34,751 nt of DNA from NCBI GenBank assembly GCA_030267965.1, contig BRYA01000315.1, forward strand, positions 1 through 34,751, read 5' to 3'. A program made the position numbers and the translations under genes. The stretch is from Triparma columacea (Eukaryota > Sar > Bolidophyceae > Parmales > Triparmaceae). The notes beneath the pieces were generated by a model that was not told the origin of the DNA, searched no databases, and saw nothing but the letters and a program-made list of their open reading frames with translations. This document shows positions 9,816-18,196 of the stretch, piece after piece; positions within the stretch are counted from its first letter, which is position 1; each line of letters starts with the position of its first letter.

Positions 9816-10620
9816 GCTCAAGCAGGAGGTGCTGGCACTCAGAAGTGTTACGGTTATGGTATTTCCGGACGAAGCTGTCGTTGATGCGTAGTTACACGCT
9901 CGCAAGGGAGAAGCCTTGCCGCAGTGGTGATTGAGAGCGCTGGGACTGCTCTGAGGTGGAGAGTCACCGAGAAGGCCTTGCAGGTAGAGTGGTGGTGCTC
10001 ACACGCAGAAGCGTTACGGGTCAATATACACGTACGTATGGGTGGTGTCGGTATATATACGCGCTCAAGAAGGAGGAGCCTTGCCGCGGTGGTGATTGAA
10101 GGCGCCGGAACTGCTTTGAGGTGGAGAGTCACCAAGAAGGCCTTGCAAGCAAGCAAGTAATGCAGGTGCGTAGAAGCGTCACAGGTCAATATATAAGTAC
10201 GTATCGGTGGTGTTGGTATATAAACACGCTCAAGCAGGAGAAACGTTGCCGCAGTGGTGATTGAGGGTACTCAACGGGAGGACGTCACCGACAGGCCTTG
10301 CAGGAAAGGTGCTTGTGTTGACGCGTGGAGGTGTGACGAGTCGGTCTACACGCACAAATCGGTTGACTAGATGTACTTATGCAATCAAGCTGGAGGAGCG
10401 TTGCCGCGGTGGTGATTAAGAGTACTCAACGGGAGGAAGTCACCGACAGGCCTTGCAGGTAAGTTGCTTGTGCTGACGTGTAGAAGTGTTATGGGTCGGT
10501 CTACACGCACAAATCGGTCGACTAGATGTGTTTATGCGATTGAGCAGGAGGAGCGTTGCTGTGGTGGTGATTAAGGTCGCTAGGACTCCTCTTAAGGTGC
10601 TTTTGGGATGGTTTTCGGGC
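9816..10620. repeat. 155-165-bp tandem array upstream of the giant gene
   Basis: A unit with the anchor 'ttgcc(g)c.gtggtgatt' recurs at 9916, 10081, 10246, 10401 and 10556, so spacing is 165, 165, 155 and 155 bp. Each unit also has 'ggccttgca', 'gaagtgttacgggtc', 'cacgtacgtat' or 'cacgcacaaatcgg', and 'caagcaggagga'. A partial unit begins near 9816, about 30 bp before the giant gene's ATG, so the array occupies its promoter. Units fall into two types: the first three, and the last two with 'actcaacgggagga.gtcaccgacagg'. Open frames across it merely follow the repeat. Confidence 0.85.
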
Positions 10621-11440
10621 GTTAAAAATGCCTGCAAGTGCGCGAAATTTTATGGGTGCGCGAAAGGAGGGCGGGGTTAGACGTCAGACTTAATTTGCGA
10701 TTGCGCGACATTGAAACAAAAAGAAATGTGAAATTTTCTCAAATCCCCTCATTCCACAGGTGCCACAACGCCTTCGAATATTCTTGAGTTTGAAGGTTGA
10801 AAATTTTAATCTCTACATCGTGGATTCTTGACACCGAAATAATTCATTTCGACGGGTACTGACGGCGGACCACCGATGGTAAAAATTCAGCTCGTTTCGA
10901 CCACCTACACGAGATATAATAAAAACAAGCCCTGGCCCCCCAGTCTCCCCTCCTTCTCCCTTCCCTCTTCCCCTTCTCCCCATCCCTCCCTCAGCCTCTC
11001 CCCCCCCCTGCCTCCCTTCCCGGGGCATATATATCCGTCAATCCTTACCTTAAAACAACCTCGCCCCTCTCACACCTTCAGAAGTCTCTCAAGACTCTCC
11101 TCCTCCGAAGCCAGCCGAAAGGACAAGCTTGCTCTGAGCTTCTAGCTACCTTGACGGCAATTGGATTGCAAGTTGAAGGAGGTGGTTTATGTATATATAT
11201 AGTGCGTTACGATAAAGCGGAGATCACTCGACAGTACACACACAGTATTTTTTTGAGCCCTTGCTGGGAGGAGAGCAAATTTATGAAGCAAAGCAAAATC
11301 ATTGAAGTAAAACATTGGACCGACTGTTAACGCATTAACGACGCTCGTGTCCTAGAGTCATTTAGATATCATGAGTTTCCCCAATTTCCCAATGAGTAAC
11401 ATTCTCTCTAAAAGAGTTTCCCTCCCCCTCCTCCCCTCTC
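10621..11440. other. Intergenic stretch without recognised gene
   Basis: This 820-bp stretch holds no convincing coding frame, tRNA or snRNA. It contains pyrimidine-rich tracts at about 10940-11020 and TATA-like strings at 11027-11034 and 11189-11201. The right end must include the 3' untranslated region of the leftward GPN3-type gene. Confidence 0.5.
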
Positions 11441-12442
11441 CTACCCCTCTTCCCCCTCTCCTCCGAATTCCTCATCCTTAACAACCACCTCCTCGTTCTC
11501 CCCCCACTGAACCGCGTGGTCGGCGTGGGCGAGGATTAGGGCTATGCTGTCCTCGGAGCGGACGTTTAGGGGGAGGAAGGAGACCTGGGAGAAATCGTCG
11601 ATTAGCTCCATTATCGAACGGGTTAGGTGGTTCAGTTTAGGGTTGGACGACAGGTCCAGTGACACTGTAAAGGGGAGGTCGTTGGTGGGAATAGGGGGGG
11701 GAATGGGGGGGGGGGAATGGGGGGAGGGGGCAGGGAGTGAGATTATGTGAAAAGCTTCGCGTCCTCTTATAGCATTGTGCTTCCCGCTTCGCTTCGCTTC
11801 TCCCAGCCCGCCGCAGCTCCTCCTCCCCCTCCCCCCCCCCAGCCCCCCCAATTGCTCACCTGAGCTAGCGTTCTGAATGTCCAAGATGGCGTTAAGTTCC
11901 TTCTCGTCCACCAAGTCGCACTTGCTCAGCACGTTCAGGTGCGGCAGCTCCAGCTGCAGCATGCAGCTCAAGCTCAGCAAGCTCCCGCTAATGAACTTGG
12001 CCGGATCAGTGACGAAGGTGGCGTCAACTATGAACAAAGCGACGGTCTGGTAGCCCCACATTTTCAAGTCGTTTACGAACCTCCTCATGATGTCGAGGTG
12101 GGTGTAGAGCTCAATCTGACCCGCGCAGTCTAGCACGAGGTACTCGTCCTCGTCGTACTGGTCCATCTGCTCCTTCAGCCATTCTATGTTCTCCAGCAGG
12201 TACTCGTGGCAGTATATGTTCGCCCCGTTTGGACCGTACTCAAGCTCTTCCATGACGTCCTCGACGCTTACGAGGTCCCTGATGTCGAAGGCGACCTCGT
12301 AGTTGAAGTGGTCGGCACCGGGGTCGAGGTTGGCGACGTGAATTCTACGACCGGAGTTCGCACAGTGCTCCTGGAGGGCAGAGACGTACGTTGACTTGCC
12401 AGATCCGGCGGGGCCGCATATTAGTTGGACGCACTTTCCCAT
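11441..12442 (-). CDS. GPN3: GPN-loop GTPase, GPN3 type
   Basis: GPN3-family GTPases act with GPN1/GPN2 in cytoplasmic assembly and nuclear import of RNA polymerase II. Visible motifs are the P-loop GPAGSGKST (10-18), NLDPGADHFNYE, DIRDL, MEELEYGPNGA with the GPN tripeptide at 70-72, DCAGQIELYTH (the family usually has DxPGQ) and LSKCDLV. Two exons fit best: 11860-12442 and 11441-11664, separated by a 195-bp intron (donor gtgagc, acceptor ttacag). Splicing joins NASS to VSLDL and gives 268 aa, near the family length. The intron is a multiple of three with no stop, so the unspliced frame is also open (333 aa). The C-terminus is acidic. Confidence 0.92.
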   Translation of the reverse strand: MGKCVQLICGPAGSGKSTYVSALQEHCANSGRRIHVANLDPGADHFNYEVAFDIRDLVSVEDVMEELEYGPNGANIYCHEYLLENIEWLKEQMDQYDEDEYLVLDCAGQIELYTHLDIMRRFVNDLKMWGYQTVALFIVDATFVTDPAKFISGSLLSLSCMLQLELPHLNVLSKCDLVDEKELNAILDIQNASSGEQLGGLGGGRGRRSCGGLGEAKRSGKHNAIRGREAFHIISLPAPSPHSPPPIPPPIPTNDLPFTVSLDLSSNPKLNHLTRSIMELIDDFSQVSFLPLNVRSEDSIALILAHADHAVQWGENEEVVVKDEEFGGEGEEG

Positions 12443-12690
12443 CTAGTGGTTATTTGTGTTGGAGATTGGGGGGGGAAGGGTTAATGTGGGAAAAGGCCAG
12501 GGGACCAAGGATCGGGGTGCGCTGTGATTTTCTTTTGGAGGAGTATCAAGGTAGATGTAATGGTACGTGTTGGTGTTGAATGTAGTTCTGATGGTGTTTA
12601 TGTATCGTAATTATTGTTAAGATGTTTATTTGAGGAATTATTGGGATTTATGGGCTGAAGGAGCCCAAAATCAAGGATTGGCCAAAAAAT
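12443..12690. promoter_or_regulatory. Divergent promoter between the GPN3-type and NDC1-type genes
   Basis: The two start codons face away from each other across 248 bp, so this interval must hold both promoters. It is G/T-rich next to the GPN3 start and AT-rich next to the NDC1 start. No clear TATA box or named element was identified. Confidence 0.5.
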
Positions 12691-14460
12691 ATGAACAATA
12701 TGAACCTCATTCACGTACTAATACTCATAATTCCAATTGTAAACTCCTTTATATCTCCAATATCTTACCTGCACTCCAATATATCTCCTTCAATACCCTC
12801 AAAATCGTCCAAATTTATCCCTTCATCCTCAGATAGTCGACTCAGAAAATGCTCTCCCTCACTCTCTACCTCACACTCTACCTCACACCCTACCTCACAC
12901 TCTCCCTCACATTCAACTAAACTATACTCACGCTCACCAACAATATGCGTGATAGGTGGAGGTTTTGGAGGTCTCTACTGTTCCTTAACTCTCTCCTCAA
13001 TAATCCCATCCTGTACCATAAAGTTGATCGACCCATCTGATCGTTTCGTCTTCCTTCCCCTGCTTTACGAGCTAGCTGTGGGGGACGCGGACGTAGATGA
13101 AGTCGCGCCAAGGTTCGAGGAACTGCTTGGGGACGATGTCAAGTTTAACCAGGTTGAACACATCAAGGGGAGAGCTTCTAATGTGGAGGTGAGTACAGGA
13201 GGAGCGTGGGGGCAGTACGTAATTTGACATTATTTTGTTTACAGGCTAGAGCCGACTGTCTGCACACTTACAGCGGGGGGCAGTACGCAGGTCTCTAAAA
13301 CTTAGCCCAACCCTTTCCCCCCCCCATCCCAACCCTTCCCCCCCTTCCTCCTCCCCCATCCTAACCCTCCCCCCCCCCCTCCTCTCCCCCACCCCAACCT
13401 CGCCCCCTAGTTCGGTAACCGCACCGTTATGGTAGAGACTGTAGACCCTTCGGGCGACTCAACCCTGACTCCCATTACATACGATTACCTTATAATAGCC
13501 TCCGGTCTCCTCCCCCCTCCCTCGCCCGTCCCTCTCCCCTCCCCCCCCTCGACCTACCCCTTACTAAAGAACTCTGTTGTCCCCTTCGGGACCCTCCCCT
13601 CCGCCCTCCTCCTCCGTCGAAAAGTCTCCCAGCTCCAGTCCCTCGACCGCCCCGTCTCCGCTATCGTCGTTGGGGGAGGTTACAGCGGGATCGAGCTTGC
13701 CACCAACCTCCAGTCCGTCTTCACAACCCCCGCTCACAAGGCTCACGTAAAGCTAGTGCAAAGAGGGTCTGACATCCTCCCTCAATCGTCCTCTACCTTC
13801 AACAAGTCAGCCGCCCGCAAGGCCCTGTCATCCCGCGGTGTTACCGTCGTAACAGACACCGTTATAGAGTCCGTGGATTTCTCACCCTCAACACTCTCGG
13901 TGAAACTATCCTCAAATTCAAACACAACCACAGAGGCTGACCTAATAGTATACACATACGCATCCTCCAGCTCGACCTCACCAGTCCCTCACCCATACGG
14001 TTCTATCGTTGACGATTCAATAAACAAGATCCCAACCGACCCCGCTCTCCGTGTGATAGACCTTACCCAAAACCGTACCTACAGGAACGTTTTCAGCATC
14101 GGTGACTGCACATCAGTTCAAACATTCACAGGTAAACCCACCGCTCAAACGGCTATGGGTATGGCTGAGGTTGCGGCTTTTAACGTGTACAGTGATATGG
14201 GTGGGGGGAAGGTTATGAAATTCAAACATATTGATCTCGGGGAAATGCTTACCTTAGGTACAGACGAAGCTACTATATCTAGCCTCAATGATAACATAAA
14301 GATATCAGGGGGAGTGGCGAGCTTCTTGAGAAGAGCGGTTTATAGTGTAAGACAACCGACGGGGGGACAGAGAGTTAGGAGCGGGTTATTAGCGGGGGGG
14401 AAAGGGGTGGAGAAAATTAAGGAGAGGAAGATTAATAAAGGGGGGAAGGGGGGGGAGTAA
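12691..14460 (+). CDS. NDC1: Plastid type II NAD(P)H-quinone oxidoreductase, NDC1-like
   Basis: Flavin oxidoreductase of the NDH-2/NDC1 family, which in plants reduces plastoquinone and is linked to prenylquinone metabolism. Exon 1 is 12691-13188 and exon 2 is 13411-14460, joined in phase 0 (NVE to FGNRTV) for 515 aa, matching the usual length. The leader MNNMNLIHVLILIIPIVNSF is a signal peptide with S-F at the cleavage site, followed by a Ser/Thr-rich transit region, so plastid import is likely. FAD-binding GGGFGGLYC, FVFLPLLYELAVGD, YDYLIIASG, the second dinucleotide fold VVGGGYSGIELA, NVFSIGDC and FKHIDLGEMLTLGTDEA all fit NDC1. The 220-bp intron ends in a long C-rich tract. Confidence 0.9.
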
Positions 14461-14537
14461 TTATCTATGTATGTTGTAAGAGAGAGATTCGAGATTCGTT
14501 TGAAAATTTTATAAAGTTCATCGTGGTTGAAAGTATC

Positions 14538-15128
14538 TTACTGTGTAGTGTTCCCCTTAGACCCTCCGTCCTCTCCCCCCTTCTGCATATTATAAAGTGT
14601 CTCCGGTCTTCTTCTCCTCCTAGCTTTCTTAATGCTTTCCTCCAAATCCCCTCTATTAAAGTAAACGCTCCAAATACCGTCCCCAACTTCCCTAACCCTG
14701 CTCCTCCCTAATACGGGTTTCCCGTCGACTAATATCTCAAAGACTGCGTCTTCAGACTTGTTCTTGAAACCCTTGTTATTAGGTAACACAACCTTCTCAA
14801 TCAGAACATCCGGGTTACTGTTCTTCATTAAAGTCGCGGCGGTTAAAAAGTAACGACGGAGACCTATACCACCTGTGTAACGGATTGTGGTTACTACACG
14901 CTTCTCTTGGAGGGTTAAGAACTTCTTGAAGGATAGGGGTTGGGCGATTGGGAAACCTGAATTTGTAAGATCGGGGTTTTGGGGGGGAGTTGCGGAGAGG
15001 GGAAGATTAGAGGGACGGGGTGGAGGGGAGATTATGAGGGAGAAGGGGAGGGGACAAATGGGGTGGAAGGATAGGGTTGATTTTAGGAGAATTAGGGTTG
15101 ATAAGATGGTGAGATTGAGATGTAGCAT
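14538..15128 (-). CDS. Plastid-targeted SelW/Rdx-like protein lacking the CxxC/U residues
   Basis: A 196-aa single-exon protein. Residues 1-21 are a hydrophobic signal ending LSF-HP, a plastid-type cleavage context, followed by a Pro/Ser-rich leader. From ~75, TTIRYTGGIGLRRYFLTAA, DVLIEKVVLP and then AVFEILVDGKPVLGR resemble the Rdx fold of selenoprotein W (V.YCGAUGY..KY followed by G.FEV.V.GKLIHSK). At the redox positions, however, the protein reads YTGGIG, so Cys and Sec/Cys are Thr and Ile. The C-terminus is KARRRRRPETLYN. It converges on the NDC1-type gene with 77 bp between the stops. The fold assignment is by eye; the plastid leader is more certain. Confidence 0.72.
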   Translation of the reverse strand: MLHLNLTILSTLILLKSTLSFHPICPLPFSLIISPPPRPSNLPLSATPPQNPDLTNSGFPIAQPLSFKKFLTLQEKRVVTTIRYTGGIGLRRYFLTAATLMKNSNPDVLIEKVVLPNNKGFKNKSEDAVFEILVDGKPVLGRSRVREVGDGIWSVYFNRGDLEESIKKARRRRRPETLYNMQKGGEDGGSKGNTTQ

Positions 15129-15468
15129 AATTGGACTTGATTAGAATAGTTGGGAGGAATATGAGTAGTATTAAATGTAAGTATGAGGGAGATAATGAGG
15201 GAAGGAGGAATGGGGATTTGCGAGCTGGAGATGAGGAGATTTAGAATTGAGGGAGGGTTAGGGTTGGAGGAAGGTAGGGCACGTGGAGGGGGGAGCTTGG
15301 GTAAATGTAGGGGTTGTTAGGGTTGTAATAAGTGATAAGATGTAGAGTTTGTGGGATTTTTAATGTATTTTTTGAGTCCTCGGAACTTGGGACTGAACAT
15401 CCTCACTTCCAGAATCCAGATTTCACTTCTCCGAAATCACAATCTTCAATCTCCATTCCTTCCTCCCA
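15129..15468. other. Intergenic region between the Rdx-like gene and paralogue 1
   Basis: This purine-rich 340-bp interval holds the promoter of the leftward Rdx-like gene and the distal promoter of the rightward mosaic gene. From about 15371 the sequence 'gagtcctcggaacttgggac' is shared with the interval before paralogue 3 (about 20030). No gene is seen. Confidence 0.5.
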
Positions 15469-15522
15469 TTAGGAGAATTTACGTCGATTTCCCCTCTATT
15501 TGACGATATATAATTGATTCTT
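15469..15522 (+). promoter_or_regulatory. Conserved core promoter of mosaic paralogue 1
   Basis: The 54 bp before the ATG are nearly identical to those before paralogues 2 and 3. They comprise 'ttaggagaatttac', 'cccctctatttgacg' and the TATA-like 'atatataatt', with the ATG about 15 bp downstream of the last. Such a short leader suggests that transcription starts very close to the ATG. Confidence 0.7.
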
Positions 15523-17963
15523 ATGGTTTCTATCGGATATGGATCTAAGAAAGGCAGACTATTCAACAATATTCCAGGATTGACCCTCTCTCGACCAACA
15601 AGCTTGGATACCAACAACAATAATGAAGAAACACAGGTCGAAAAGACCATCAACGAACCAGTCCACGAATTAATGGCACAGGCGCCTCCCCCTCCTAAAG
15701 CTGCTCTCTCTCCGCTTCCGAGGGTTTCCTTTGGGTCGACCTCCGCTTCGACTTACTCAACGAGCGAGGGCTTTGAGATTGTCATCGACTCTGATTCTGA
15801 TGACGAGAAGGCTGCTGCCTCCAACAAGCGCAAGGCCGAGGAAGAGGCTGCGCCCGTTGCCGCCAAGGCCTCCAAGGCTGAGGCTGACTCCAGCCCCGCC
15901 GAATCACCAGCACCAGTAACAGCACCAGTAGCAGCACTACCAACACTCACTGTCACAGCTCCACTCTTGCCACCAGTAGCAGCACCAGTACCTCGAGTTA
16001 TAGCCCCAGTATCACCAGCCACGTGTCACAATGAGGAACAAGGTCTCCCTCCACCCAGATCCAAGTTTCACCAGTGGCACTACAGGCACAATGCCGAGAA
16101 AGTTTCGCCATCCGATCACGGCTTACCTCCCTCTGTCACCATATACAGAGGTACAGAGGAAAAAAAGTTTGGTAGAGGCAGTGTAAATCGCTACTTCATC
16201 ATACTAGAAGATGGCACGGAGTATACAAGTTTGAGGCAAGCCCGTAACCACCTGAACTTGTCCCCGGACGGGTCCCCAGGACGGACGGAAATGGAACTTT
16301 CTTCAGAATCCTCAAAGCCTCCTGAGGATGTTTCATCATCCCGGCCTGACACCAGTGCCACTTCTGGTGGTTCGAGCGCCAAAAAGAAGGCCAAAAAGAA
16401 GGGAAATAATTCCGCCTCGCTTAGGGAGTGTTTAGAGGAACTTGAGATGCTCGCCACATACGTCATCGAACGCGGTGGGAAGCGGGATCTACTCGAGGGC
16501 TGGACCGCTGGACGTTTGACGTCAGGGAGCTGGTACTTCACTTCTCCGAAGGGAAGGAGGTTTCACAGTCCCGCCGGAGTTGCTCGGGAGCTCGGGGTAA
16601 AAGCACCAGCGAGTAGGAGGTCTACCAGGGGGGATGGCAAGACGCCTCTCGTCGTACTTCCCGATCCTGTTGCCTTACGTGTCTCTGGACGTAAATCAAG
16701 AATGGTTTATCCGCCGAAAATATACAAGGGCGATCCTCTTCAGGTTATTTTAAACCTGCAAACAACGTCTGTGAAAACTCAGGTAAGAATGGTTGAGTCG
16801 CGATGCAGCAGCAAGTGGCGACAAGACAAGTGGTCACGACAGGCACATCCATCTAACTCCTATTCCTCCGAAAGAGAGGTGCGAGGAATGGAGTAGCCTT
16901 CTTCCAGAACCTTCATAAGTTTACGGATAAAAACTATGAACTCATCGCAAGAAGGGACCCTTGGGACTATGCGCTCCCCCCTGAGTGTCTTGTGTACCAG
17001 GGTAACGGCTGGGTGCATGTTTACCTGAAGGGCGTAGTATGGTCGGGCTCAAATGGAGCCAAGGGGGTTCTTGGCAGTTACTATGGCGACGACAACTTTC
17101 AGCACACGGTTCCGGGAGCAGTCGTTTCGGACCCAAATGCGAAGGAAGTCGATGAGCTGATTGACGGCTTCGCGAAACAGAAGGAGCCTCTCAACAGGAC
17201 CCAGGAGCAGGATAATCTGCTTTGCAAACTGGTGAAATTCCAAGTCGAAGCACGAGTAAGTCCCGATATGGCAATCGATTCGGGATCCCAGACGACTCAA
17301 ACTCCCCCTAAAAAGCGCGGTCCCCCTAAAAAGCCTGACAGTGACAACGACACGGTGTCAGAGGTAGGGCAAACGGTCCTCCATCCCGACCATGGACAAG
17401 GAGTTGTGACTGGTTTCAACATGGGTTGGACGAATGTTAGGTTTTCGTCGGGCTCGGAGTCGAGTCAACAAAGCACTCCCTGTCGGAAGAAAGACCTAAC
17501 CCTAAGTTTGACACCCCTTTCCTCTTCCATCCATCCGGTTGACGATGACGACGATGCAACGACGAGCAGCTCGAAAACAACCACGAGCGGTGGGGAGCTC
17601 TTGACGACGAGCAGCTCGACAGCAAACACGAGCGGCGGGGAGCACTTGACGACGAGCAGCTCGACTACAATCACGAGCAGCAGGGAGCCCGTGAAGATAG
17701 AGGAGAAAGGATCTCGGACCGTGTCAAGAAAGGGGCCCAGCGAGGGAGCAACCGTGAAGGTAGACAAACTCGGGGAAGCAATCATGCTCCTCGATAATGC
17801 TTTCGTCACCTCGGTGGAGTATAACGTCCTTAAGGAGGACATCATCAACAACCAATTCGAGAGGTTCGAAGGGGTCATGAAACTCATGAAGTACCTTAAC
17901 AACGAGAAGATCAACAAGGAGGATTATGAGGATTTGAAGGGCGCTTTGTTTGCCTCCAGCTAA
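15523..17963 (+). CDS. Mosaic chromatin-type protein, paralogue 1
   Basis: Start is ATG 15523 by comparison with the other copies; an upstream TTG is in frame but not conserved. Exons 15523-16782 and 16875-17963 (donor gtaaga, acceptor cgaaag, phase 0) give 782 aa. In order: family N-terminus MVSIGYGSKKGRLFNN; SIM-like FEIVIDSDSDDE (~84-95); a basic patch; a P/A/V-rich linker; MBD-like repeat A (NRYFIILEDGTEYTS); repeat B (GWTAGRLTSGSWYFTSPKG); a unique segment straddling the intron; KKRGPPKK, a damaged AT-hook; GQTVLHPDHGQGVVTGF; three LTTSS minisatellite units; and the common C-terminus ending ALFASS. Nuclear DNA binding is inferred. The N-terminus matches paralogue 2 and the middle matches paralogue 3. 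Confidence 0.8.
17557..17687 (+). repeat. LTTSS minisatellite, paralogue 1 (three units)
   Basis: Three 45-bp units centred on 'gacgacgagcagctcga' encode LTTSSS.T.TSGGE. Each contains the near-palindrome cgagcagctcg. Paralogues 2 and 3 carry five and six units, so copy number has changed while reading frame was kept. Confidence 0.85.
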
Positions 17964-18003
17964 ATAGTTCATCACGTACGTGTTTATTTGAAATCCAACT
18001 TCG
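17688..18003 (+). repeat. Shared 3' block of the mosaic family, copy 1
   Basis: The last 276 coding bases and about 40 bp beyond the stop ('tagttcatcacg..tttatttgaaatccaacttcgt') are almost identical to 19589-19902 and 23293-23605. Identity ends shortly after the stop, where the three flanks diverge. Confidence 0.85.
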
Positions 18004-18131
18004 TCGTTTTGATATTCACTTCTCTCCCAAACGCTTTTTGGAGTCGTGTGGAGTCGGAATAAATTTGGGACTAAACATCACAATCTTTTCCATTCTCCTT
18101 CCTCCTTCCTTCCTCCCCAAAAGACAAGGAA

Positions 18132-18196
18132 ATTAGGAGAATTTACGACAATTTCCCCTCTATTTGACGATATATAATTAATTCTTATCCATTCTT
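18132..18196 (+). promoter_or_regulatory. Conserved core promoter of mosaic paralogue 2
   Basis: This has the same 'ttaggagaatttacga', 'cccctctatttgacg' and 'atatataatt' block as the other copies. A 10-bp duplication of 'attctta(t)' lies just before the ATG at 18197, lengthening the leader by about 10 bp. Confidence 0.7.

Noticed and set aside
9924..10160. Rightward 78-codon open frame in the tandem array
   Set aside because: It simply follows two repeat units, has no resemblance to a known protein, and frames of this kind are expected in GC-rich repeats.
9816..10620. CRISPR-like array
   Set aside because: Units are 155-165 bp with diverged full-length similarity and no short repeat/unique spacer pattern; the context is eukaryotic.
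10621..11440. tRNA or small RNA gene in the long gene-free interval
   Set aside because: No cloverleaf, A/B box pair or recognisable snRNA sequence was found by eye on either strand.
13245..13290. Possible 46-nt internal exon in the NDC1-like gene, flanked by tttacag and gcag/gtctct
   Set aside because: Including it puts the following exon out of frame (stop after VR or L), whereas the direct 13188-13411 junction keeps frame and family length.
15514..15522. Upstream TTG start for paralogue 1
   Set aside because: The other two paralogues start at the homologous ATG, and the extra codons lie in the shared promoter block.
16783..16896. Stop-terminated end of paralogue 1 at 16896, making a separate 457-aa gene
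   Set aside because: A gtaaga donor at 16783 and an acceptor at 16874 join both halves in phase, and the downstream half carries the family C-terminus.
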